The notes beneath the pieces were generated by a model. The model saw nothing but the letters and a program-made list of their open reading frames with translations. It made no database searches and was not told the DNA's origin. Below, piece after piece: positions 23,401 to 35,188 of a stretch of DNA of 49,008 nucleotides; positions within the stretch are counted from its first letter, which is position 1; every line of letters begins with the position of its first letter. The DNA is taken from the NCBI GenBank assembly GCA_027600665.1, contig JADGJL010000066.1:1-49008 (forward strand), given 5' to 3'. Source of the stretch: Irineochytrium annulatum. Taxonomy: Eukaryota > Chytridiomycota > Chytridiomycetes > Chytridiales > Chytridiaceae. Both the position numbers and the translations under genes were made by a program.

Positions 23401-23756
23401 GCAAGGTTAGACCTGTACGAGATCACTATCTTAGCTCGCCGCGCACTCGTTTTGCATAGAACTGCATCATGCCTGGAAAGAAGTCATAATGACTCTCGCC
23501 TGGACTCCCATTCTTCTACCTCCTTCGTCCAGCGTAAACCTTGTACTCAAGAGATACGAACCTGAAGAATGAAGTTCCTCTTGAGCATGATCATGAGCTG
23601 ATCAATGAAGGCCACCAGGAAGCTCTTCTCCACGACCTTCGTGGTCTTGCTGATGGTGGACTGACGTCTCAAAGCCTTCTCCGGCGCGCCGTTTAAACCA
23701 TCAGCCTGCTGCAGGCCGACCTTGATGGCGGTCAGCTCGATCTTGTCCTCAGCCAT
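20412..23756 (-). CDS. ABCA-type half-size ABC transporter (lipid transporter family)
   Basis: Exons 23756-23562, 23388-23233, 23176-22783, 22725-22592, 22534-22448, 22389-21149, 21095-20945, 20880-20531 and 20469-20412 give 921 aa. The order is one membrane domain then one nucleotide-binding domain. TM1 lies near 78-100, followed by an extracellular loop with N-x-S/T sites and then a cluster of five or six TMs (~300-560). The ATPase has Walker A GQNGAGKST (~634), Q-loop CPQHD, signature YSGGMKRR (~733, split by an intron), Walker B VIFMDEPTTGMDP and the H-loop TTHSMEEAD. The QTTLEEVFLKL segment near the end is typical of ABCA proteins, which move lipids or sterols across membranes. As a half transporter it should dimerise. 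It is divergent from a related gene, with 912 bp between the starts. Confidence 0.92.
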
Positions 23757-24668
23757 GGTGACGTGCCGCGGTGGTCCAACGGGCTCCAAGTTAGATTTGA
23801 CGAAGGATAGGGGCGCTGCTCTGCGATCTATTGCCGCGATGAGCTCGGGAGCCTGCCAAGGAAATCGGCGATGGGAAGGAAGCCGGCTCGGAGTCTTCGA
23901 GGGCGACCGATGGCGATGACGGATATATTAACGCCGACAGGGGAGTAAATTCCACGGTCGCACCCTACAAGCACGCTCACACGCTCTTGAATACAAGCTG
24001 CGACGAGAGGGAAACCGTGCAAAAACCCATTTCTCCGCACCGGAAGGAATCGGCGCCGCGTTTCGATTGTTCCCACGGTATATCCAACTCGGTAACGCCA
24101 CCTGGCAACCTTGCACGAAAAGCGTGGAGTATGGGCGAGCTCGGCCAATCTGCATAAGGGTCATCAACCAACCGCTGGAATTCAATCGAAAAAGCTCGTG
24201 TTTGGTGCGCATAAAGTATTCGCCGCCAACTGGAGCCATCTCCGTGAAAAGTCCAGCCGTCACCTCATCCTAACCCTTCGCCGGCCCGATCCGAGGACGT
24301 CGACACTACGGCGATCTAACGCCGTGAGAGAGACGCACTTGGACTTCGCCGTACTGCAGCACTTCATCACCAAGGTAGCTGCATCTTGACAGTCAGAGGG
24401 GAATGGCATGGCGAGCGGTCGGCGCTCGCGGCGAGACCTAGAGCTCTTGATCAATATCAGAGTGGTGCCTGAGGGGTGCCTGAGGGGGCAACAGCGGTGA
24501 CGCCGGAAACTCGACAGAGAGCTTGACTGTGCTAGTGGTGGCGGGGCAAACGCGGGATGTTGAGGTCTGGGAGGCTTCCTCCCCGGCCCTCAGTCTCTCC
24601 TCGATCCTGTTCGCGCTCGCGCGGTCCCTTGCTTGGTTCTAATTGTCGCCTCTCCCTCAAGGTAGAAG
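23757..24668. promoter_or_regulatory. Divergent intergenic region between two ABCA genes
   Basis: 912 bp separate the two start codons. Both genes belong to the same transporter type, so common regulation is plausible. Short open frames here have no family signature. No specific binding site was identified. Confidence 0.45.
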
Positions 24669-27600
24669 ATGGCATCTCCATCGGACCAGCTCCCACATGT
24701 GGCGCCTGCCGCGATCCCGCCGCGGGAACGGGCGATGCGGAAGTCGCATCAAATAAGGGCTCTAGGTAGGAAGGCCGTGAGCTTTCAAAAGCGGCAGGTT
24801 TTCACGAACGTGTGCTGCATCAGGTAAGGCATACTTGGAATGGACGGGGAAAGACGTTGAACCTGACAGCTAACAAAGTCTGTTAACCTAGTCTCTGCCC
24901 ACTGTTCATGATCGTTATCTCGGCCGGTCTCGGAGCTCTCATTACCTCCCTTATTCAAAAAACGACGACGATCGAAGACATTTTGTATTGCAGTAATGTC
25001 TATGCGAATGACAGCTTCGGCTTCCCCATTTTCAACACCTCCGATACGAATCTATACGGCGCCAACACTCCCAACGGGAAGCAAACCAACTCTTTCACCT
25101 ACCTTAACCTCGCCGGAGCCACAAATAACCCCGGGGCCGCTCTTCTCACCATATCGCATCCTTGTAGGTGCATTTCTTTCTAGTGCTTCGACGTTGTGCG
25201 TTGACTAGACATATTCAATTGACAGGCAGCTTTTGGTTCGGAGAGGACTTCCCTGCGTTCTCCCCATATTATGAGAGGAACGCAAATCTTACGGGACTCG
25301 CAAAGGCCGACTCGTAAGTTTATATCCTTAGCTTCCATTCTTGTAGCGCGGTCGGCCAATTGACCTTCACTCGTACGTTTTGCAGCACCTTCACGGACCC
25401 GCCCGATGGTGGATGGATGAAGGTTTTCAAGAACTATACTATGGCGGTTGCCACTAAAAACCCCGTGGATCCGGCCCTTGGGGCCTTGGTGCAAACCTTC
25501 ACGGGCCTTCAGCAGGGCCAGTGGGTTCTCTATGGCTCTCGCCCGGAGCTGGCTAATATTCTGGGTGCCCGCCCCCAGCAGCCAATTGTCCCCGTCGACG
25601 GCCTCTCCAATCTCGCGGGTGCCCTTGACGGCCAGGTTACGACCTTTGCAAACTATACCAACAACACCGCGTCGGGCTCGTACGGCCTCCTCGGCACGCT
25701 GGAGACCCGTTACTTCTACAACAGCACCGTCGACTCGAACGGCGCCACGATTTTCCGGGGTCTTAGCCCCGTGCCTTACTACGTCCCCGTTTTCCCGAAC
25801 AACACCGCCACGGACCTTGATCTCGACACCGAGCTCGCGAATAGGCTCAACGCACTCATCGTCGCGCTTGCAGGGCTCGACAAGACGCCGCTCACCAAGT
25901 CTGGGCAGAGCAACGAGAATGTAACCAAGTTCATGCTTCAGGCCGCTGCCACGACGTCCGTTATGCCTTACGGCGCATTGTTCCTGGACGCGTACGACGC
26001 CGCCGCGCTCTCGGCGAGGGTTATCATGCACTTCGGGAGCGACCTGCGGCTCTCGGCTGCCGCCAACTTCCCCTCGCAGGGCAATAGGCAGATGGTCCAG
26101 CTCACACAGCTCAGTCAGGCGCTCCTCCGATCGTTTAACGCGAGTCTCGGCGGGGCCACTATCACGCAGGGGCTCAGGTCGTTCCCATACGTCCACAACA
26201 CGAAGTTGTACTTCCCGTTCGGCGGTTTAATTGGCGGGATCCTTTACCCGTTCGGTGTTTCGTTCCTGCTGCCCATCTTCGTTATTATCCTCGTTAAGGA
26301 GAAGGAGGACAGAATGTATGTCATATTTGTCACGATCCGTGTTTGTTGGATGTCGTGTCTAATGATATTTTCACCTTTAGCTTGATGATGATGCGCATGA
26401 ACGGCATGAAGTCGTGGGCCTACTTCCTCTCCCACTACGTGACGTTCTTCATCCTCTTCGTGGTCTCGTCCCTCATTTTCCTGATCGCGGGACGCCTGTC
26501 CCAGCTCGAGTTTTTCACCAACACGCAATTGGGCGTCATCATCCTGCTCTTCTTTGTGTGGGGAAATGTGCAGATCGCTCTCGCCTTCTTCTTCACGTCC
26601 ATCTTCAACAAGAATAGGACGGCGCTCGTGCTCGTCTTCCTGCTCGTGCTGTGCGGCGTTATTATCTCGCTCGTTTTCGAGTCGCTCTTCGACTCCGGGA
26701 CGGGCGCCACCGTGCCGGTTTATATCTTCATCTGGCCGCCGTTCGCGTTTTACAGGGCGTTGAATAACATCAACGTTGCGAGCTACAATGCCCTTTTGGT
26801 GGTAAGTATCGTGCTTAAGGCGCTGCTGACTTGCTGTCTCCGGATGTCGCGCTAATTTTGCTTATCATAGCCGTACTCGTTGGACATGGTGAAGCCCGGC
26901 GACGAGGTTTTCACGGCCCTGATCTTCATGATCCTGTCGATCCCGGTGTACCTGGCTCTCGCCTTCTACCTCAGCTCGGTCCTCCCCGTCGAGTTCGGTG
27001 TAAGGAAGGCATGGCACTTCCCGATCTCGGAGCCTATCCGCGCCATGCAGAGGAACGCCCGTAAGAAGGCTAACGGCGGCATTGTAAGTTTCCTCTCTTG
27101 TCTGCGCAAGCGGACATGACCTAAATTGTGATGTGAACAGGATCCCCTCTCCGAGTCCAACCTTGCCGCCTCCGTTAAGATCGACGAGAATGAGACTCAG
27201 TTTGAGGACGCCGATGTCAAGGCCGAGCGCGCTCGCATCGACTCTGGTTCCTACCCCCCTAACAGTCCCATTGTCGTTTCCCACATGCGCAAGGTCTACG
27301 GCTCCCGCCGCGGCCTTGGCCCGAAGCTTGCCGTAAAGGACGTGACTTTCGCAGCCGAGGAGGGTCTCATCTTTGGTCTTCTGGGTCCTAACGGCGCCGG
27401 CAAGACGACCCTTATCTCGATCCTCACGGGCTTGTACGAGGCGTCTTCCGGCAACGCGCAGCTCGCCGGGTTTAACTACAAGACCGAGAGTGACTCCGTG
27501 TACAAGGTCATTGGCGTGTGCCCCCAGTTTGACATCCTTTGGGACGAGCTCACGGTCGGGGAGCACTTGTACTTCTATGCGCGTCTGAAGGGCATCGACG

Positions 27601-28343
27601 CTAAGGACGAGAAGGAGTGCGTGAGGAAGGCGCTGGCGAACGTTTCGCTGTCGAGCTTGGAGACGAGGCTGACGAAGGGCTTGTCGGGCGGTGAGAAGCG
27701 CAGGCTGTCGATCGCCATTGCGCTGATCGGGGACCCTTCCGTTGTCTTCCTTGATGAGCCGACGACAGGGTTGGACCCGGAGGTCAGAAGGTTGATCTGG
27801 AACATTATCACGTTCGCAAGGGAGGGGAAGACCATCATCTTGGTACGTTTTCAACACCTTTTCTCTTTCGCTTTGCTGACTGTAATTTTGTAAACAGACC
27901 ACCCACTCCATGGAGGAGGCTGAGGCTCTCTGCCAACGCATCGGCATCATGGCAAAAGGCACGCTTCGCTGCTGCGCGAACCCTCTCCGCCTGAAGGAGC
28001 TTTACGGCTCCGGCTTTAAGCTCTTCTTCAACGCCGACGAGGACAACACCGAGCAAGCCTGCAACTGGATTGAGTCTCTGCTCCCCGAGGGTTGGACCAG
28101 GGTTGACTCCTTCGCCACAAACGTCTCGTATGAGTTCCCGACGGGCCCTGGTGTTATCTCGCGGCTATTCACGACCATCGAGGCCGGGAAGGCCCAGAAC
28201 GGCGTGCTGGACTGGGGTATCAGCCAAACAACGCTTGAGGAGGTGTTCTTGAAGGTTGGTTGTTCTGTGGCGATTTATGTTCCCCGTCCAGATGTTGATA
28301 TTTTCTTCAGATTATCTCTGACGACGACGCGAACGCGGATTAA
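24669..28343 (+). CDS. ABCA-type half-size ABC transporter with large external loop
   Basis: Exons 24669-24823, 24892-25163, 25226-25313, 25386-26315, 26381-26801, 26871-27083, 27141-27842, 27898-28254 and 28311-28343 give 1056 aa. TM1 (~53-75) is followed by a long non-cytosolic loop (~75-450) with many N-x-S/T sites (NYT, NNT, NST), then a TM cluster (~450-690). The ATPase contains Walker A GPNGAGKTT (~775), Q-loop CPQFD, signature LSGGEKRRLS (~874), Walker B VVFLDEPTTGLDP and TTHSMEEAE. The ISQTTLEEVFLK element marks the ABCA C-terminus. It is the same class as the divergent neighbour, but longer because of the external loop, and sequence identity is high only in the ATPase. The probable role is lipid translocation; the substrate and whether the two pair are unknown. 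Confidence 0.92.
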
Positions 28344-29713
28344 TCGGTTTCGCCAACTCCATAAACATTTACCCATGTTGCTGTTCCTTTTGCCCTCCGC
28401 ACGTTCTAAAATTTTTTCGTCTCGCTTTTTTCCTTCACGCGCTTAACTCCCCTCTACCAAGTTTTTTTTTGTCGTTGGCTGTCTACTCCAACGCGGTTTG
28501 ATGCACGAATCGATATATTGAAAGATGCTCTTGCAGTAATGCTGGGTGGAAATCTCTGTAGTTGAAGGATCACCCAGCTTACACTTATTACAAACCATGT
28601 TTAGCGCTATTTGCTCAATGCACCGTCACCAAATCCTCCATCGTTAAGTGATGTTGGTGGACGCCATTTTCCCCTTTAGATTTTTGGACTTTTGCCATCT
28701 ACAATACACCTGATCAATACACAATTACCTATGTGAAGAAAAGAAACCTGGTATGCATTGCCCAGGAAGACTTTGTTACTAGGCATCTGTAATAGAATCA
28801 TAGCGTCGCTTAACGACGCCAGAAACTCCCTGCAGCAAGGCGCAAATTTATAAACACGAACAAAACCTCAGACTACTTTCGACAGAAGAGCGAAGTCTTA
28901 AATGATTAATGCTGACTTCACTATCGTCGAAGGTGACAAAATTGGCAGTTAAGTACGCGCCATTTTAACCGACCATGACACCTTTCAGCTCTCAAGAGAT
29001 GTGCAGCTGAGACTCTACATCTTGGTCTCATCTTGCCGAAACCTCCGTTGTTCGCGCTTTCGTTAGCCGCAGACCAGGAGCTGCCCCATACGGTGTGCCC
29101 GCCGTTTGCCCCTTCCGCCGCTTTACTATGCTGATACATAGCATGTCTACTAAGGTGAATTCTCGACACCCAGCCCTCGGATCAACCTCCCAATCATTCG
29201 CCTGATGGCTTAACGACTCTTAACAGTTTCAAAGAACTAATTGTAGCCACAAACATAGGAATCGAGGTGCTCTCTTTCGCACCTTAGGAGCGACTCGAAG
29301 AAGGTCGAGGTCGAAGGGAGGTGAAGCTGATGGCATGGTCGGCCGCGGCACCACCAGGTCCAGAACAACGTCTCAAGCACAGAACATAAGGAGTGGCGGG
29401 CTCGATTTTCGTACACGGCAGTCCGATATTGGCATACCCTTGCTCAACTGCCCGCCCGCCCTGCATTCTCCGCCACTGACGAGATCGGGGTGCCCGCCTT
29501 ACCTGCGATCGAGACATCGACCCCCATCACGTCGACCTTTAGCTGAGTGCCGTGAAGCTTGTACTCTCGGCCGCCGAAGAAGCCCGGAGGTGCTCGGACA
29601 GGACGATCGATTAGGACCCGCCACAGCGTCGCCGTCCCCGCCAGACTTGCTGCCGCTGAAGACGTAGTCGGAAGCTTCCCGGCACTTGCAATCAGCAGCC
29701 TCGTTCCACTATA
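28344..29713. other. Intergenic, no gene supported
   Basis: 1.37 kb between the ABCA gene and the lyase-like gene. Open frames at 28921-29169 (-), 29284-29517 (-) and 29335-29667 (+) have no recognisable motif and biased Arg/Ser/Pro composition. An unseen 5' exon of the lyase-like gene is possible in the last few hundred bases. Confidence 0.45.
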
Positions 29714-31394
29714 ATGCGGCATCTTTGGAGCCCAGGACCCCACCCGAGGGGTCACTGCGCACAGACGACCCCCTCAACCTCCCGCGTCATCCTCCCCATC
29801 CTCGTGCTCCTCCTCGCATTAACTCCAACGGCGCTCGGCTACCTTTACCCGTCCGGCCAGCTCCTAATTACCATGGACCTCTCCATCCTTCATGCGAACA
29901 AGGAGCTCAGCCGTCAACCGGGGTACGGGCAGCGGTCGTTCGAGTCCGTCCTCGCCGAGCTGAAGCACGACTGCGAAGTCGTGCTCGCGGCCGCGGAAAC
30001 GACGCTGTACTCGGTCATGGCCAAAAACGAGACGGCGATCTCGGGGGACAAGCATGACTACTTCAGTTTGGCGCGTTACTACTGGCCGGATCCGAACTCG
30101 CCCAACGGGCTACCGTACAAGAGGCACGACGGTGAGGTGAACCCGGAGGTGTTCCAGGTGACGGATCACACGATGTAAGTTTTATGCATGGGATTTGGAT
30201 TGCCGTCGATGTTACTAACGTGCCGCGTGCCTCTTCCTTATATGAAGCTTTCACACCTTGACGGACAGCGTCCAGGCGCTGTCGCTCGGCTACTTCTTCC
30301 TCGACGACTTTCGTTACGCGAACGAGACGGCCCGAATTATTCGGCAGTGGTTCCTCGACCCGGACACGGCCATGAACCCACATTTAAACTACAGCTCCGT
30401 CGTGAAAGGTCTCAACGGCGGTTTCGGGAGGAACACGGGCGTCCTTGACTTCCAGTACATCTACATGGTTTTTGATGCCCTAGGGCTCATCTACGACTCA
30501 GGCGCGTGGACAGAGACGGACCAGGCCGGGCTGAAGCTCTGGTTTACAAATTACCTGGACTGGGTTTGGCACGGGATTTTGGGATTAATGGGTAAGCTGA
30601 GCGCTCGCAAGAAGTGTTTCGTGTTCGGGTCAACGGCTAACTTAATATGTATTTCCAATAGAGCGTGACATGCCGAACAACCACGGCACCTGGTACATGG
30701 CCCAGGTCTCAACGATTGCTCTTTATCTAAACCGGACCGACATTGGCGCTTGGACCGCCCAGAACGTCACTTGGCAGATCGCTCACCAGATCGACATGGC
30801 GCACGGCGGTGCCATGCCTTACGAGGTCGTCCGTGAGTCAAGTTGGTACTACAGTGCCTTCATGCTCAGGTAGGCGCGCGCATTCCTTGCATGATTCGCC
30901 CAACTTCGTACCCGGATACAAAACACATGCTGACGTATGTTCGACCCCATTTCGCTCTTGTTATCGCCAGGGCCTACTTTGTCAACCACTACATCATGAG
31001 GAACTACGGCTTCGACCTCTTGACCTATCAGGGCCCCGCCAACCAGTCCGTTTCCGCGGCTCTGGACTTTCTGATCCCCCACTTCCTCAACAATGGCACC
31101 AACTGGCCCTACCCGAAGACCTACGGCTTCGACAGCCACGATTTGGTCCCCGTGCTGAAGGAAGCCGTCGCGAATGGGCTGCAGCCGTCCAAACCGGGTG
31201 CGATGGATTACGCCACCGCGCTGGCGCAAGTCCAGACGCACCCGGAGACGCATAATAGAAATAGACTCTGGGCGCCTGCGGGGGCCTTTGACTCGCCAGT
31301 GTTCAAGGCTGGCGCGGGGATGGTGAGGGGCCATGTCGCGGGGTTGTGTTGGGGTGTTTTCGGGACGGTTTTGGCACTCTGGACAATAGCGTAG
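29714..31394 (+). CDS. Secreted alginate-lyase-fold protein (polysaccharide lyase 5-like), probably GPI-anchored
   Basis: Exons 29714-30174, 30248-30591, 30662-30869 and 30971-31394 give 478 aa. A hydrophobic N-terminal segment (ILPILVLLLALTPTALG) acts as signal peptide or anchor. The mature part matches the (alpha/alpha)-toroid alginate lyase family: YYWPDPNSPNGLPY, then repeated helices, and the active-site-like N274-N275-H276-G-T-W-Y. Paired N-x-S/T sites indicate secretion. The C-terminus ends in a hydrophobic stretch (GLCWGVFGTVLALWTIA) that fits a GPI signal. The family cleaves uronic-acid polysaccharides by beta-elimination. In fungi many members have unknown substrates, so the enzyme reaction is inferred from the fold only. 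About 25 residues precede the hydrophobic core, so the true start could lie elsewhere. Confidence 0.85.
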
Positions 31395-31926
31395 TGGTGT
31401 TTGTTCCGCAATTTATTTTGCCTGCTGTATGTCAGCTTACCCTCCGTCGGTCAGCACTTTCTTGTGGATCCGCATTGTTTTGGGAGACTTGCATTCGTAC
31501 ACTATACTCGTTATTTCTTCCTTCATCATTTTTCGTCTTCGTTAGACGTCGCCCTTGTTTTGGATGGTGTCGATCTTTTCTGACTTTGATTTCTTTCCTT
31601 AATTCATTACTATTTAACTATCCTCAGAAGGAGGTGGGTGTTTGCATTTGAACAGTATTTGTTGTTGCAATTTGCATGGGAGATAAGGTTCCCCAATAAA
31701 CTAGTCTTTCGGACAAATTTTTGTCTATACATTGACTCACCGTTCCGTTCAGAAGCAACGGAAAGGATAGCACATTCGACGACCCTTCATCCCTTGACGC
31801 ACGTGTTCCTTACCTGCACATGTGCCATTGTGCAATCTCCGCTGACGACTCTCCTTGCAGTAATACAGGTCTTATCAATCCAATTTGCCAACGTCGACGG
31901 TATATGCACAGATTTTGTCATCGTTA
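31395..31926. other. Convergent intergenic region
   Basis: The 3' flanks of the lyase-like gene (+) and the phosphodiesterase gene (-). T-rich sequence follows the lyase stop, as expected for 3' UTR. No gene was found. Confidence 0.5.
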
Positions 31927-33324
31927 TTATATAAGCATGCGCTGCCCGGGATACGCGAGCACGATCCGCACCCCCAAGCCCCGCGTCAGCACCTCTAACT
32001 CTGTCTTGACCGTCTCCCTCGCGACCTGGACCTCCCCGCTGGTTACAACGGCATCGTCCTTGATGTGCGTGATGATAACCGCCAATCCGTCCAGCGGTCT
32101 GCCCTTCGCGGCGTAAGCTTGAGTCGCATCGCCCGCATTGGCTGCCGCAACAAGGCCCTCTAGCACCGCCAACTCCGCTGCCACATGCCTCGGCGTTAAA
32201 TGTCCAAACAAGCTCGCGTCGGATCTGTTCGACGCGTACGAGCACTCAATCATCATCGCCTTCAAAGAGCGGGACGCAATTAAAGGCGCGATGTCCGTCC
32301 ACACGCGCCGGTTGAGCGGGCCATGCGTCTCGACCGAGTCAGGTCCCATATCGCCGCAGAGGATGATGGAGGAGGAGGAGGCGTCAGCGCGGGACAGGAG
32401 GAAGCAGGTGGATATCATTGAGGCGCCATGCGAGACGGGCCAGGCGCGGATAGTCAGGGCGTTGTTGTTCAAGGTGAGGTTTACCGTCTGCTGAGCTGCC
32501 CCGGAGGGTGTTGTTGCATTCCAGGTCTGTTGTGATCTTCATTCAGCCCTTCAGAGAAGAATTTGGAGACAAACCTCGTTGAAAGCACGGTACTCATATA
32601 AGTCTCCGATGTTGACGAGATCCGGCCAAGCTACGTTATTAAACGACGACGAAGCCAGTCCGTCTATTGTGGATTGCAACGCGATGATGGGCTTCTTCGT
32701 CCCGAACAAGTCGCTTTGAGAGTTTATCAACAGCGACGCCGTGTGATCCAAATGAGGATGGGTCACAAGGTAACCTTTGACCAGCTCCCGGAGTATTGAA
32801 ATGGGCGTCATGGTCTGCGGCAAGAATCCGGCGCGTTGCAGACGCGGGATGCCGGAGAGGAGCGTGCCGGGGTCCAGGACGAGCAGGTCCGGTGCTTCTT
32901 GGCCGGCGGTCGGGACCTTCATCAAATAGCCCGAGACCTTGCCCTCCACCGGTCCACCCGAGCTGCCCAGAACAAGTAGCTCAAACAAAGCGCCATTCTC
33001 TGTGGTCGACAGCGACACGGAGTGAGCACTGTCGATGCCTCTCTGCTCGATGAACAGGTCTCTCATGGCGGGCATGGCGGTCGCGACGACGGGCATCTGA
33101 GAGACCGTTTGGGTCACGGTCACGGTGGCAGGTCGGGCGGATGGACGCCACGACGGCGAGGTGTCGGCCGACCGCGAGAATAAATCCAGGCCCAAAATTG
33201 AGGCCAGCACGGCATTCACGAGGACGGAGACGGCGAGCCAAAAGCTCGGCCACGGCTGCCACGCGATCGCCGCCCGCTGTGTGTTCTTCCCCATTTCGTC
33301 AATTACTTCCACTGCCACTTTCAT
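31927..33324 (-). CDS. PDE1: Class II cyclic-nucleotide phosphodiesterase with N-terminal membrane anchor
   Basis: Exons 33324-32575 and 32526-31927 give 449 aa, with a 48-nt intron. It hydrolyses cAMP to AMP and so dampens PKA signalling. The metallo-beta-lactamase-like metal site is H189-x-H191-L-D193-H194 in YLVTHPHLDHTASLLINS, the class II signature of yeast PDE1. Further family blocks are FLLSRAD, IILCGDMGPD, IECSYASNRSD and LFGHLTPRH. Unusually, residues ~27-47 form a hydrophobic segment followed by a Ser/Thr/Pro/Val-rich stretch, so the catalytic domain seems membrane-tethered. A downstream ATG (residue 11) would keep the segment. The 5' end lies 191 bp from the stop of the next gene on the same strand. 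Confidence 0.9.
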
Positions 33325-33515
33325 TGCTCACAGCTAAACGCGAAGAGGCGCCAGGCAGCCAGTATTCTCATTATTGTTCCCAATTGAATTACGCGTCTGG
33401 TAGCTATTAAAAACTTCCACCAAAATGTCATCCCATGCAAAAACATCCTCTAGTGCCACCATTCCTTCCTCACCAACAAATAATCGAGTGTCGCGTAAGA
33501 ACTCCGAAAGCCATC

Positions 33516-34980
33516 TCATTTCTTCCTCGACCGCCTCTCCTTCGCCCCACCCGCCTTCGCGGTGTTCGAATCCGATGCCACGTCGGAGTCGGACGCGGTA
33601 GCGTCCACCTTCTTCTTCCCAGCGGCCGCGGCTGCCTCCGCCTCCGCCTTTGGTGATCCCGACGGAGCAAATGCAAAGAACTCCTTCAGCTCGCCACGGA
33701 TAGCGGCGACCGAGAGCGACGAAAGGATGCATGCGGGCGAGAGGTATAGCAGCGCAGGCTACATCAATGTTCATAAATACAGCGCGCACGAAACAAGTCA
33801 AGAGAAAGCGGAGAATCGTACCTGCGCCGCCTGAAAGGTGTGCATCACGACCACAGTGACGACGAGGCCGCTGACGTAGCTGATGAAGCACCATGTGAAG
33901 TACGGCGCTGGGAAGTAGCGCGCGTACTTGTTCTTCTTCCCGGCGGCGCTCTGCAGATATCTGTAGTGGTCAAAATGCAAGCAGAGTGCGACAAAGATGC
34001 CTATTCGCCTAAGTTCAGTACCATATCCGCGATTGACAAAGCCCCCGCTTACCGGGAATGACGATGTCACCCAGGCCCAGCATGGAAAACGGCACGCCGG
34101 TCGGCTTGTTCAAAATGCCCTGCTCAATGATGGCGGTCATGTTCCGCGGCCAAACGACCTTGATGGGCACGTCTAGGCCCTTCGCGACCGTCACCATGAC
34201 CTCGGTGCCGAACACCCAGAAGATGTCGTAGAAGAACAGGCCAGAGAGGAGGACAATGCCCGTCATGAACGAGTCGAGGTTGAGCAGCTGGATAGCGGCG
34301 ATCGAGAGCGACTCGCCGTAGAAATTAGAGAGGACCCAGTTCTTAGAGTACGCGTACAGGCCGCCCATAGCCGCCGATGCGAGGCCCAGGCCGATGTGGA
34401 AGTAGCCGAAGTTGATGCCATAGACATCTGGCGAGAGGCAAAGCAAGATTAGAGACTTGTCGACAGGCATCCTCCCAAAAATCACCTTCATCCTTCTTTG
34501 TAAAAACTAGTCCATAGTCCCCAACCAGTTCATACCCGCTAAAGAAGCGCGACGCCATCAGGACGACCTTATAGAACGCCCCGACGCCCAGCATGAGGAA
34601 GTTGGCCGTCAGGACCATGTTGATGATCTCCTTCGAAACGAACTTGATGACCAGGTACAGGCCCAGGAGGGTGACGGATCCCACGACCGGGTACCACTTT
34701 GCGTCGTCGAACGAGAAATACTCGGCCTCCTCCTCCTCATTGTGTCTCCGCTTCTTGCGCTCCTTCTGCTCGGGGCGACGTAGAGTCAGTTCCACAGGTG
34801 ATACGGCTCTCAATTGTTCTTCCATACCTTAATCGGAATTTTCAGGCTCGCCCAAGAGCCGCAGTACACCGGGATCACGGCCATGAGCCCAATCGCGATG
34901 TAGGCATAAAGCGTGCCCTCCTCCATAGGACCGGAGAGCGCGCCGGCGAGCGTCGAGTTCGCGGTACTGTTGGTGTCCAT
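33516..34980 (-). CDS. Signal peptide peptidase (intramembrane aspartyl protease, SPP/HM13)
   Basis: Exons 34980-34828, 34765-34486, 34427-34053, 34000-33822 and 33758-33516 give 409 aa. It is a multi-pass ER protease that cuts leftover signal peptides inside the membrane. All three presenilin-type motifs are present: Y211-D212 (FFYDIFWVFG), GLGD with D265 (MLGLGDIVIPG) and P330-A-L (QPALLYLSP). About nine hydrophobic segments fit SPP topology. The N-terminus has N-x-S/T sites (MDTNSTANST), as in human SPP. A charged cytosolic linker with KERKKRRHNEEEEAE follows TM1. The C-terminal tail is Ala/Lys-rich and disordered. Length and residue spacing are close to the human enzyme. Confidence 0.94.
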
Positions 34981-35188
34981 GCTCTCAGTAATTTGACGAT
35001 GACCGACTCTTTTACCACTGCCAGACTCGACTGTGGGAAACTGAAGGGTTCGTATTTATAGACGTATTAATAAAAGGCCGGAGTAGACTAGCACCATACT
35101 CTATGAATGCAACAGCAAGAGAAAAGAGGCACAGGTACACGGCAGCATAATGACTGAAATCACCAAGTAGGGATAGTTATTGTAATCA

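Noticed and set aside
25180..26196. 338-codon open frame on the - strand opposite the second ABCA gene
   Set aside because: Antisense shadow of a conserved exon (25386-26315); no motif of its own.
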